Notes under the pieces: model-generated
What the model was told of the DNA's origin: nothing
What the model saw: only the letters and a program-made list of their open reading frames with translations
The model's database searches: none
Shown here: positions 17,582 through 25,043 of the stretch, in pieces
How the letters are laid out: each line of letters opens with the position of its first letter
Numbering within the stretch: the stretch's first letter is position 1
Position numbers and translations under genes: made by a program
NCBI GenBank assembly: GCA_034189655.1
Contig: JAXHUE010000011.1
Span: forward strand, 1-55,149
Origin: JAXHUE01 sp034189655
Lineage (GTDB): Bacteria > Chloroflexota > Dehalococcoidia > E44-bin15
DNA length: 55,149 nt
Direction of reading: 5' to 3'

Positions 17582-18297
17582 TACCATCGCCGACAACGGC
17601 GCCGGGGCACGGGCGTGGCCCGTCCCACCGGCCACTCCCTCCAGGACTGCCACCACAGCACCTTCAGGTAGCGTGCCTCCGCGACCACGCCGGGGCCGAG
17701 CCTGGCATAGAGCCCCTGCACGGCTGCGTTGCCCCTCTCTACGGCACAGCGCTCTATCACTCGCCCCCTCCCCCACAGGAACTGGCGCAGCTTGTAGCCT
17801 GCATAGAGGGCAAGGCCCCTCCGCCGGTACTGGGGGTGAGTCCACGCGTCGGCGATACACACCTCGTTGTTGGCGAAGCCCACCCTGTAGGGGGGCTCCT
17901 TGAGGCCCTCCCTGCCCTGCTCGGTCAATGCCGCCCACGATACGTGGGCCAACTCCCCTCCCACGAAGATACAGGCGGCCACCGTCCCCCGGCCCAGCCT
18001 CTCCCTGGCGCCGATAACGCAGGAGCGCAGGTCGAGGCCGTCGGCGGCCAGCTCGTCGGCCTGCTGGTTTGAGGCCACCATGACCGCGGTGAGCCCCGCG
18101 ACATCGGGTAGCAGGTCGACCTCGTTCATGGCGTTCACGGTGTCCTCCATGATGCCACGGTACAGGTAATACCTCCCGTAGTGGAAGACACACCGTCCCG
18201 CAGAGCGCGACGCCTGCGTGAGAAGCGCTATCCAGCCCTCGGTCTCTCGCACCTGTCGCGCCCTCTTGAAGGCCACGGTGGCACTATCTCTCACCAT
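17578..18297 (-). CDS. GNAT-family N-acetyltransferase
   Basis: The 239-residue product has the acetyl-CoA binding core of the GNAT fold: VCIADAWTHPQYRRRGLALYAGYKL with the Q/RxxGxA-type loop near residue 150, followed by ERGNAAVQGLYARLG. The N-terminal half is less conserved. The target molecule is unknown. A clear promoter lies at 18335-18364. The last bases overlap the convergent HAD gene. Confidence 0.78.
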   Translation of the reverse strand: MVRDSATVAFKRARQVRETEGWIALLTQASRSAGRCVFHYGRYYLYRGIMEDTVNAMNEVDLLPDVAGLTAVMVASNQQADELAADGLDLRSCVIGARERLGRGTVAACIFVGGELAHVSWAALTEQGREGLKEPPYRVGFANNEVCIADAWTHPQYRRRGLALYAGYKLRQFLWGRGRVIERCAVERGNAAVQGLYARLGPGVVAEARYLKVLWWQSWREWPVGRATPVPRRRCRRWY

Positions 18298-18334
18298 TCT
18301 CTGCTTTCCCCATATGAGCCTCTATGCACCCCAG

Positions 18335-18364
18335 ATTCTACGTAGCGGGCCATCCAGACGTCAA
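18335..18364 (-). promoter_or_regulatory. Sigma-70 promoter for GNAT gene
   Basis: On the minus strand TTGACG (18359-18364) and TAGAAT (18335-18340) have an 18-base spacer. Confidence 0.6.
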
Positions 18365-18420
18365 CGGTGTGTACCCACACCTTTCTGCCGCGACATGGTA
18401 CGCCGGGGCGGGCCCCGGCG

Positions 18421-18450
18421 TTGCCAGGCCTTCCCGGTATGCGTTATAGT
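18421..18450 (+). promoter_or_regulatory. Sigma-70 promoter for asparagine-synthase homologue
   Basis: TTGCCA (18421-18426) and TATAGT (18445-18450) have an 18-base spacer. An AAGGAGG ribosome site (18475-18480) follows before the ATG at 18491. Confidence 0.6.
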
Positions 18451-18490
18451 AGAGCGTGCGATGGACAACGGATAAGGAGGCGCTATAGCT

Positions 18491-20011
18491 ATGGCTGGAC
18501 TGGCCCTTGCCCTCGGCAGCGCCAGGCGCGACGAGGTAGAGAATATGATGCGACGGATGGCCCACCGCGGCCCCACCATCTCGGCGCTCCACGAGAGCGG
18601 GAAGGTGGTTCTGGGGCAGTGCTATCTCCCTGCGGACACCGCGGGTGGCGACGGGGGCCTGGAGATACCGGTGCGCAGCGCTGATAACCCCTCCCTCATG
18701 ATCCTCTACGACGGCCAGATGGGCGACTGGGCCCGGCTGGCCAGGGAGCACGACGTCGCCGACGGGCCCTTTCGCGAGGAGCGGCTGCTCCTCGCCCTGT
18801 ACCGCAGATACGGCAGGGCAATGCTCGACCACCTCACCGACGCCATCTTCTCATTCGTCATCGTCGATGGCGGTGACGTCTTTGCCGCGCGAGACCTGCT
18901 GGGCATAAAGACCCTCTTCTACGGGTGGAAGGGCGATACCCTGTACCTCGCCTCCGAGCTCAAGGGCGTCCTCGCCGCTACCGGCGATGTTCACGAGTTC
19001 CCCAACGGCCACTACATGGACACAAGGGGCACCTTCACCAGGTTCGCCGCACTGCCAGCCAGCCAGCCCGGCGAGTGGCCGCACGGCGTCGATGAGATGT
19101 GCGCCGCCATCAGGGACATCATCGAGCGCGGCATCCAGGCCCGCGTGGACTTCGCCTGGCCCACGGGCGGCCTGCTCAGCGGGGGCATGGATAGCAGCGT
19201 CATCAACTACCTGGCGAGCAAGGCATACCGGGCCAGGTTCGGCGAGGAGGCCCGCCTGAAGACCTTCTCCCTGGGGGTAGGCGAGAGCGAGGACATCCGC
19301 GCCGCCCGCACCATGGCGGACTACATCGGCTCCGAGCACCACGAGCTCATCTGCGACCTGCCCCAGCTCCTCGAGGTGCTGCCCCAGGTCATCTACCACC
19401 TGGAGAGCTTCGACCCCTCGCTGGTGCGGAGCTCGGCCTCCAACTACCTCATCTCACGGTACGCCAGGGAGCAGGGCATCGAGGTGCTGCTCTCAGGAGA
19501 GGGCGGCGACGAGGTGTTCTGCGGCTACCTCTACCTGGCGCGCTGCCCCGCCGAGGAGCTGTTCGCCCGGCAGATGGAGTGCATCGGGTTCCTGCACAGC
19601 AACGCCTCGCTGCGCCTGGACCGCATGAACCAGTGCCACTCCATCCGCGTCGTGGCCCCTCTCGTATCGGGGGAGCTCCTGTGGTACGCCATGTCGATAC
19701 CGCCCCAGTACAAGCAGATGCCACAGGGTGAGGGCAAGATAGAGAAGTGGATATTCCGCAAGGCGTACGAGGGCCTGCTGCCCCCGTCCATCGTCTGGCG
19801 CACCAAGCAGGAGTTCTCCCAGGGCTCGGGCTCGGCGAGCGTGCTGCCCGCCTACTTCGAGGAAAGGATATCAGACCAGGAGCTCGCGCAGGCACAGGCG
19901 GCGCACCCCGTGATACGCAGCAAAGAGGAGCTGCACTACTTCAGGCTCTTCACCGAGTACTTCGGCACCGGAAGCGCCGTGGACACCGTGGGGCAGTGGG
20001 TCTCGCTGTAG
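18491..20011 (+). CDS. Asparagine synthase-like protein lacking the glutaminase cysteine
   Basis: The 506-residue protein has both AsnB domains. The synthetase half is intact: the PP-loop SGGMDSS at 230-236, and later LSGEGGDEVFCGY, which belongs to the ATP/aspartate site. The N-terminal amidotransferase half is degenerate. The catalytic Cys that follows the initiator Met is Ala (MAGLAL), HRGPD is HRGPT, and the NGEIYN segment reads DGQMGD. It therefore cannot use glutamine in the standard way and may use free ammonia or another nucleophile, or act on a different carboxylate. The start is fixed by promoter and ribosome site, so no Cys-containing start was missed. Amidation of aspartate is possible but not proven. 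Confidence 0.82.
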   Translation: MAGLALALGSARRDEVENMMRRMAHRGPTISALHESGKVVLGQCYLPADTAGGDGGLEIPVRSADNPSLMILYDGQMGDWARLAREHDVADGPFREERLLLALYRRYGRAMLDHLTDAIFSFVIVDGGDVFAARDLLGIKTLFYGWKGDTLYLASELKGVLAATGDVHEFPNGHYMDTRGTFTRFAALPASQPGEWPHGVDEMCAAIRDIIERGIQARVDFAWPTGGLLSGGMDSSVINYLASKAYRARFGEEARLKTFSLGVGESEDIRAARTMADYIGSEHHELICDLPQLLEVLPQVIYHLESFDPSLVRSSASNYLISRYAREQGIEVLLSGEGGDEVFCGYLYLARCPAEELFARQMECIGFLHSNASLRLDRMNQCHSIRVVAPLVSGELLWYAMSIPPQYKQMPQGEGKIEKWIFRKAYEGLLPPSIVWRTKQEFSQGSGSASVLPAYFEERISDQELAQAQAAHPVIRSKEELHYFRLFTEYFGTGSAVDTVGQWVSL

Positions 20012-20039
20012 GCGGGGCGCGTCTTCGGCGAGTCTGGCC

Positions 20040-20792
20040 CTACTCGAAGGTGAACACCAGCGACGAGTATGCCTGCTCCAGGACGGCCCACAGGGCCCCG
20101 ACATCGGGGTGACGCACCGCCATGGTGCGGCCCGCTATGCGGTGACTCTGGGCCTTCAGGTAGGGGCACTCGTCGAGCAAGGGTTTCAACATGAGCCTGT
20201 TCCCGGCGAAGCAGATGAGCTCCGGGGAGGGGCCACGGAGCTGCTCTTCGATGCGGTTGGCCACCCGCCTCAGGAAGTCCTTCTTCTGCTCCTCGGTCCT
20301 GCGGGCGAACCTGCGCTCGCTCCTCCCCCCTTTTCGATGCGGCGTGTGGATGTGGCCCGTCCCCACCTTGGAGGACACCAGCTCACCACCGCGGAAGGCC
20401 CCCACGGCGTAGCGGCCCCAGGTGGCGGCGATCACCCCGACGGTGCGCTCCGTGACCACCAGACGGCGCAGCGGTGAGGTGTCGGCCCTCCCCCGTGACA
20501 CGCTGTCCCCCTGGATGGGAAAGGGCGGAAGGACTATGAGCCGGTCGCCCTCCTCGTGCCAGAAGAGCGCGGCGCCACACAGCGAGCGCCCCGCCTCCGC
20601 GACGACGTCGGGGTGGCCCAGTGCCTCCCTGGCGGCGGCGGGCAGCGCGGCGTACACCTCTAGGGCCTCTGGGTGTGCGAGCGTAGACGGGCTCACGTAC
20701 GCGGTGAGGCACTCGACGTCACTGTCCTCAAGCGTGGTGAGCAGGTCGAGAAGCCTCCCCCGCGGGTACTGCTGCCGGCCGGGCTGCGTCAT
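20040..20792 (-). CDS. Vms1/eRF1-like (VLRF1) release-factor-fold protein
   Basis: The 250-residue protein resembles the Vms1/Ankzf1 branch of the eRF1 superfamily, which cleaves stalled peptidyl-tRNA on ribosomes. The key stretch at 152-164 reads HRKGGRSERRFAR and lines up with the eRF1 loop HGRGGQSALRFAR. The Gln of GGQ is Arg157. The later Gln used by bacterial VLRF1-type proteins aligns with Glu159. The N-terminal part has a strand-rich region and the C-terminal part ends in a small alpha/beta domain. It lies alone between asparagine-synthase and gatB genes. Whether it retains hydrolase activity is open. Confidence 0.7.
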   Translation of the reverse strand: MTQPGRQQYPRGRLLDLLTTLEDSDVECLTAYVSPSTLAHPEALEVYAALPAAAREALGHPDVVAEAGRSLCGAALFWHEEGDRLIVLPPFPIQGDSVSRGRADTSPLRRLVVTERTVGVIAATWGRYAVGAFRGGELVSSKVGTGHIHTPHRKGGRSERRFARRTEEQKKDFLRRVANRIEEQLRGPSPELICFAGNRLMLKPLLDECPYLKAQSHRIAGRTMAVRHPDVGALWAVLEQAYSSLVFTFE

Positions 20793-20847
20793 GGCGACCC
20801 CATGGTACCAGAGGGGGCGGAGACAGGCAATGCCGCCGGCACCATCG

Positions 20848-20876
20848 TTGCCATTGGGCGTTGGGGCTGCTATACT
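20848..20876 (+). promoter_or_regulatory. Sigma-70 promoter for gatB operon
   Basis: TTGCCA (20848-20853) and TATACT (20871-20876) are 17 bases apart. Transcription would begin only a few bases before the gatB ATG at 20891, giving a very short leader, and it excludes the in-frame TTG at 20861. Confidence 0.65.
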
Positions 20877-20890
20877 TACCAGGATGCCAA

Positions 20891-22360
20891 ATGGAATACC
20901 AGACCATCATCGGCCTAGAGGTACATGTCCAGCTCCTCACCAGTAGCAAGATGTTCTGCCGCTGCAGCTCGGCCTACGCAGATGCACCACCCAATACCCA
21001 CGTGTGCCCGGTGTGCCTGGGCATGCCCGGTGTCCTCCCCACCATCAACCGGCAGGCGGTGGAGTATACCGCGATGACGGCGCTGGCCCTGCACTGCACC
21101 ATCCCCGAGCACACCAAGTTCGACCGCAAGAACTACCCCTACCCCGACCTGATGAAGGGGTACCAGATATCGCAGTACGACGCCCCCATCGGCATAAACG
21201 GCTGGCTGGACATAGAGACCGACGGCGGAAAGGAGAGGATCGGCATCACCAGGGTCCACCTCGAAGAGGACACGGCAAAGCTGTTCCACCGCACCTCGCC
21301 CCACGGCGATACCTACAGCCTGGTCGATGTCAACCGCTCAGGGGTGCCCCTCATGGAGATAGTGAGCGAGCCCGACATGCGCTCGCCGGAGGCGGCACGC
21401 CGCTACCTCATGGACCTGCGCACCATATTGAGGTACCTGGGCGTCTCCAGCGGCAACATGGAGGAGGGGAGCTTCCGCTGCGATGCCAATATCAGCATCC
21501 GCCCCGCTGGCGGTGCCCTCCCCTCGGTCAAGGTAGAGGTCAAGAACATGAACAGCTTCAAGGCGGTCTACCTCGCGCTGGAGTACGAGGAGCAGCGGCA
21601 GAGGAAGGTGGCCGAAGAGGGAGGTCGCCTGGTGCAGGAGACCAGGGGGTGGGTCGAGGAGCGGGGTGTCACCGTGTCCCAGCGCAGCAAGGAGTACGCC
21701 CACGACTATCGCTACTTCCCCGAGCCCGACCTGCCGCCGCTCGCGCTCGGCAGCGCCTGGGTGGAGGAGATCAGGTCACGCCTCCCCGAGCTTCCCGCAG
21801 AGAGGAGGGAGCGGCTCATGGCACAGTACGGGCTGTCTCCCTACGATGCCGGACTGCTCACCTCGTCCAGGGCCATGGCCGACCTCTTCGAGGCCGCTTT
21901 GAGCGTCGAGACCAGGGCCCCGCGGGAGCGCAGGGCCAAGGCGGCGAGCAACTGGCTGCTCGGCGAGTTCAGCAGGCTGTTGAACGCCACCGGCACCGAC
22001 GTCGCCGCCTCAAGGGTCACCGCCGGGCACCTGGCAGAGATGCTCGACTTAATCGACGACGGCACGCTGGGCATTGCCGCAGCAAAGGTGGCCTTCGAGG
22101 AGATGTTCCATAGCGGTGCCATGGCCAGAGACGTCGTGGCGGAGCGGGGGCTGGCCCAGATAAACGATGAGGCGGAGATCGAGGAGGCCATCGCCCGGGT
22201 GATTGCCAACAACCCCCAGGCAGTGGTAGACTTTGTGAGCGGGAAGGGACAGGCGCTCAAGTTCCTCGTCGGACAGGTGATGAGGGAGACCAGGGGCCGG
22301 GCCGACCCCAGCCGCGCAGGTGAGCTGATCAAAGAGAGGATAGAGGAGAGCACTCGCTAG
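20891..22360 (+). CDS. gatB: Aspartyl/glutamyl-tRNA amidotransferase subunit B
   Basis: GatB activates misacylated Glu-tRNA-Gln or Asp-tRNA-Asn for amidation by GatCAB. The 489-residue protein has the N-terminal GLEVHVQLLTSSKMFC, the metal/tRNA region with HVCPVCLGMPG, the family motif DRKNYPYPDLMKGYQISQYD, and the C-terminal YqeY-like helical domain ending in GRADPSRAGELIKE. The ATG at 20891 has AGGATG upstream and suits the usual start. gatA and gatC are not in the window. The gene leads a run of gatB, secG, SAM hydrolase and ubiA. Confidence 0.96.
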   Translation: MEYQTIIGLEVHVQLLTSSKMFCRCSSAYADAPPNTHVCPVCLGMPGVLPTINRQAVEYTAMTALALHCTIPEHTKFDRKNYPYPDLMKGYQISQYDAPIGINGWLDIETDGGKERIGITRVHLEEDTAKLFHRTSPHGDTYSLVDVNRSGVPLMEIVSEPDMRSPEAARRYLMDLRTILRYLGVSSGNMEEGSFRCDANISIRPAGGALPSVKVEVKNMNSFKAVYLALEYEEQRQRKVAEEGGRLVQETRGWVEERGVTVSQRSKEYAHDYRYFPEPDLPPLALGSAWVEEIRSRLPELPAERRERLMAQYGLSPYDAGLLTSSRAMADLFEAALSVETRAPRERRAKAASNWLLGEFSRLLNATGTDVAASRVTAGHLAEMLDLIDDGTLGIAAAKVAFEEMFHSGAMARDVVAERGLAQINDEAEIEEAIARVIANNPQAVVDFVSGKGQALKFLVGQVMRETRGRADPSRAGELIKERIEESTR

Positions 22361-22362
22361 CT

Positions 22363-22584
22363 ATGGCCACATATCTCTACATAGCCCAGATACTGATAGC
22401 GGTGGCGCTCATCGCCGCCATACTGCTCCAGGTGCGGGGCGGAGGCCTGGGAGGCATATTCGGCACCCAGACCGGCATGTACCGCACCAAGCGGGGCATG
22501 GAGCAAACCCTGTTTCGCTTCACCGTCGCGCTCGCGGTCATATTCGTCATCGTCGCCATCTTCAGCGTGAGAGTTGCCGGGTAG
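22363..22584 (+). CDS. secG: Preprotein translocase subunit SecG
   Basis: This 73-residue membrane protein has two hydrophobic helices (residues 5-23 and 51-70) joined by the typical SecG loop GGGLGGIFGTQTGMYRTKRG. It assists SecYEG-dependent export. It begins two bases after the gatB stop and is surely in the same operon. Confidence 0.92.
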   Translation: MATYLYIAQILIAVALIAAILLQVRGGGLGGIFGTQTGMYRTKRGMEQTLFRFTVALAVIFVIVAIFSVRVAG

Positions 22585-22593
22585 AAGACCCCC

Positions 22594-23373
22594 ATGAGCG
22601 ATATCATCACCCTCACTACCGACCTGGGAGCCGATGATGCCTACGTGGCCGCCATGAAGGGCGTCATACTGTCCATCAACCCCCAGGCCGTGATCGTCGA
22701 TGTGTGCCACAGCATTGCACCCCAGAGCATCGGTGAGGGGGCCTTCGTCTTGAGCACCGTCCACCGCTACTTCCCCGCGGGCACCGTACACGTCGTCGTC
22801 GTCGACCCCGGTGTCGGCACAAGGCGCAGGGCGGTGCTGCTCCAGACCGACTCCGCATGCTTCGTGGCCCCGGACAACGGGGTCTTGAGCTACATCGCGG
22901 CAGAGACGACCCCGGACGACAGGGAGATAATCGAGCTTACCAACGACCGCCTGTGGCGCCAGCCGGTGAGTGCCACCTTTCACGGCCGCGATATATTCGC
23001 CCCGGTCGCCGCCTACCTCTCCATAGGTGTGCCGCCGCGCGACTTCGGCCCGCCTCTCTCCTCCATGGTGACCATACCCATACCGAGGCCCGAGACCGGC
23101 GAGGACAGGGTGCTCATCGGGCACATCGTTCACATAGACCACTTCGGCAACCTGATCACGGATGTCACCGCGGACGACCTCCCCAGGGGGAATATCTACA
23201 TCGGCGTCGGCGGACACTTCGTGGAGGGCGTGAGCGCCTCGTACCAGGAGGGAGAGGAGGTGCTGGCCATCATCGGCAGCAGCGACCGCATGGAGATATC
23301 CTTGAGGAACGGCAACGCGGCCACCCTGCTCGGGGCGCGCGTGGGCGACCAGGTGAGGATAAAGAGGCTGTAA
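22594..23373 (+). CDS. SAM hydroxide adenosyltransferase (SAM hydrolase, DUF62)
   Basis: The 259-residue protein matches the family that hydrolyses S-adenosylmethionine to adenosine and methionine, related to fluorinases. Family motifs are TTDLGADDAYVAAMKG at the N-terminus, VVVVDPGVGTRRR near residue 66, FVAPDNGVLSY near residue 89 and HIDHFGNLITD near residue 180. It lies between secG and a prenyltransferase gene on the same transcript. Its physiological role in bacteria is still debated. Confidence 0.9.
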   Translation: MSDIITLTTDLGADDAYVAAMKGVILSINPQAVIVDVCHSIAPQSIGEGAFVLSTVHRYFPAGTVHVVVVDPGVGTRRRAVLLQTDSACFVAPDNGVLSYIAAETTPDDREIIELTNDRLWRQPVSATFHGRDIFAPVAAYLSIGVPPRDFGPPLSSMVTIPIPRPETGEDRVLIGHIVHIDHFGNLITDVTADDLPRGNIYIGVGGHFVEGVSASYQEGEEVLAIIGSSDRMEISLRNGNAATLLGARVGDQVRIKRL

Positions 23374-23401
23374 CACCCCGTAAGAAAAGGAGCGATCGCG
23401 T

Positions 23402-24346
23402 ATGGGCACGGTAAGCACGATAGCGGGCTGGCTCAAGTTCTGGTTCGGGGCATCGCGGGCACCCTTCTTCATCGCCGTGATCACGCCGGCCATCCTGGGG
23501 ACTGCCATCGGGTGGCAGCTCTCCGGGACATTCCAGTGGCACTACTTCGTCCTGGTGCTCATCGGTGCCGCCATGATAAACGGTGGCACCAACCTGGTAA
23601 ACGACTACTACGACCACAAGAGCGGCAACGACGAGATCAACGTGGACTACGTCGCCCCCTTTACCGGCGGCAGCCGCATGATACAGCAGGGACTGCTCTC
23701 CCCCCAACGGGTCTTCTGGGGCGGGATGGTGTGCTTTGCCCTGGCGGCGGCCATAGGGGCCTACCTGGTGTGGGACACCTGGGCCAGCGGCCCCATGGTC
23801 CTCATACTGGGGGCCATCGGCATATTCAGCGGCTTCTTCTATACCGCCCCACCGCTCAAGCTGGGATACCGCTGGCCTGCAGAGGCGGTGGTGGGGCTCA
23901 ACTGCGGCGTGCTGGTCACGCTGGGGGCCTACTGGATACAGGCCCAGGCGTTCTCCTGGGTGCCGGTGATCGCCTCCATCCCGCTGGCCATCCTCATCGC
24001 GGCACTGCTGTGGGTCAACGAGATACCGGACTACGCCGCCGACAAGGCCGTGGGCAAGAACCACATCGTGGTGCTCATAGGGAAAGAGCGGGCGGCGCAG
24101 GGATACCTGGTGCTCCTCATCGCTGCCTATATCGTCATCGTCATCGGTGTGGTCGCTGGCGGGGTTACCCCCTTCGCGCTGCTCGGCCTGCTGGCACTCC
24201 CCCTCGCCATCCGGGCGATGAGGGTCGCCGTGACCAACTACGCCGACTCCAAGGCCCTGGCCCCGGCAAACGCCATGACACCCATGATATACCTCGCGAC
24301 CGGGCTCTTGATGTCGGTGGGGTTTGTCATCGAGGCCCTGGTGTGA
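23402..24346 (+). CDS. UbiA-family prenyltransferase (MenA-like)
   Basis: This 314-residue polytopic membrane protein attaches an isoprenoid chain to an aromatic or related acceptor. The first Asp-rich motif is NLVNDYYDHKSGND near residue 60, and the second is NEIPDYAADKAVGKNH near residue 202. About eight hydrophobic segments are visible. Both motifs resemble 1,4-dihydroxy-2-naphthoate prenyltransferase, but no other menaquinone gene is near, so the acceptor is uncertain. AAGGAG precedes the ATG. The 246 bases after it contain a CATGCCA/TGGCATG inverted repeat with a 22-base loop and no convincing gene. Confidence 0.87.
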   Translation: MGTVSTIAGWLKFWFGASRAPFFIAVITPAILGTAIGWQLSGTFQWHYFVLVLIGAAMINGGTNLVNDYYDHKSGNDEINVDYVAPFTGGSRMIQQGLLSPQRVFWGGMVCFALAAAIGAYLVWDTWASGPMVLILGAIGIFSGFFYTAPPLKLGYRWPAEAVVGLNCGVLVTLGAYWIQAQAFSWVPVIASIPLAILIAALLWVNEIPDYAADKAVGKNHIVVLIGKERAAQGYLVLLIAAYIVIVIGVVAGGVTPFALLGLLALPLAIRAMRVAVTNYADSKALAPANAMTPMIYLATGLLMSVGFVIEALV

Positions 24347-24592
24347 GGGCCATGCCACGGTGATACCCCCTCCAGGACATGGCATGCCACTGTGGGTGGC
24401 AGGTGAGGTCATCCAAGGAGCACCCGGTGGAGGCCTTTCTCGTTGAAAAGGTGAAGGGGGCCTCGGAGGGGGTCAGTGCGTTATCGCTATCGGCCGCCGT
24501 GGGGCAAAGTGGAGCTCGTCACCCCGCGGCACACCGGTATGTCCCCCGGTCTCTTTGGCTTTACACAGAGGTAGTGCCCGCTGTCCCCGTCG

Positions 24593-24904
24593 CTACTGTC
24601 TGACGATGGCGTAGCAGCTCGAGCAGTACACCGCTCGGTCAGGGCTGGGCTTGAAGGGTATCCGAGTTTCCTGGCCACAGTTGGCACAGACGGCGTCATA
24701 CATCTCTCTCTGCCTGGGGTAGCCTATACCCGCCGAGTCACCCTGCCCGTCGCGGCGCCGCTGTCTCCTGGACTCCCGGCAGTGAGGGCAGCGCTTGGGC
24801 TCATTGGAGAAACCCTTGGCAGCGAAGAATTCCTGCTCGGATGCGCTGAAAGTGAATCCAGCCCCGCACTCCACGCAGGTAAGTCCCTTGTCCTCATACG
24901 CCAT
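24593..24904 (-). CDS. Zinc-ribbon protein with CxxC-x17-CxxC domain
   Basis: The 103-residue protein has two zinc ribbons. The first has CVECG and CPHCRES with 23 residues between. The second reads CANC, exactly 17 residues, then CSSC, which is the spacing of the small CxxC-x17-CxxC domain family. Between them is an Arg-rich linker ending GYPRQREMYDAV. It is probably a cytoplasmic nucleic-acid or protein-binding factor of unknown role. I use ATG at 24904 because it gives the conserved MAYEDKGLTCVECG start. It has its own promoter at 25012-25039. Confidence 0.82.
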   Translation of the reverse strand: MAYEDKGLTCVECGAGFTFSASEQEFFAAKGFSNEPKRCPHCRESRRQRRRDGQGDSAGIGYPRQREMYDAVCANCGQETRIPFKPSPDRAVYCSSCYAIVRQ

Positions 24905-25011
24905 AGATAACCCCCGACTGTTACTGGGCCCCTCGCCTGACATCCACTCGGCACATCGACTCGCGCGCTGGCCTGTGTACGGGTGGCAGGCGTGTGGTCC
25001 GGATGTGCATA

Positions 25012-25039
25012 ACTATACCACTGAAAACCGTTTTGTCAA
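25012..25039 (-). promoter_or_regulatory. Sigma-70 promoter for zinc-ribbon gene
   Basis: On the minus strand TTGACA (25034-25039) and TATAGT (25012-25017) have a 16-base spacer. The -35 box begins five bases beyond the stop of the RACo-like gene. About 100 bases of leader precede the zinc-ribbon ATG and contain nothing I can name. Confidence 0.6.
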
Positions 25040-25043
25040 GCAT

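Noticed and set aside
24347..24592. A 74-codon frame from 24379 after the UbiA gene
   Set aside because: No ribosome site, no recognisable family and odd composition. Only an inverted CATGCCA/TGGCATG repeat is visible in the space.
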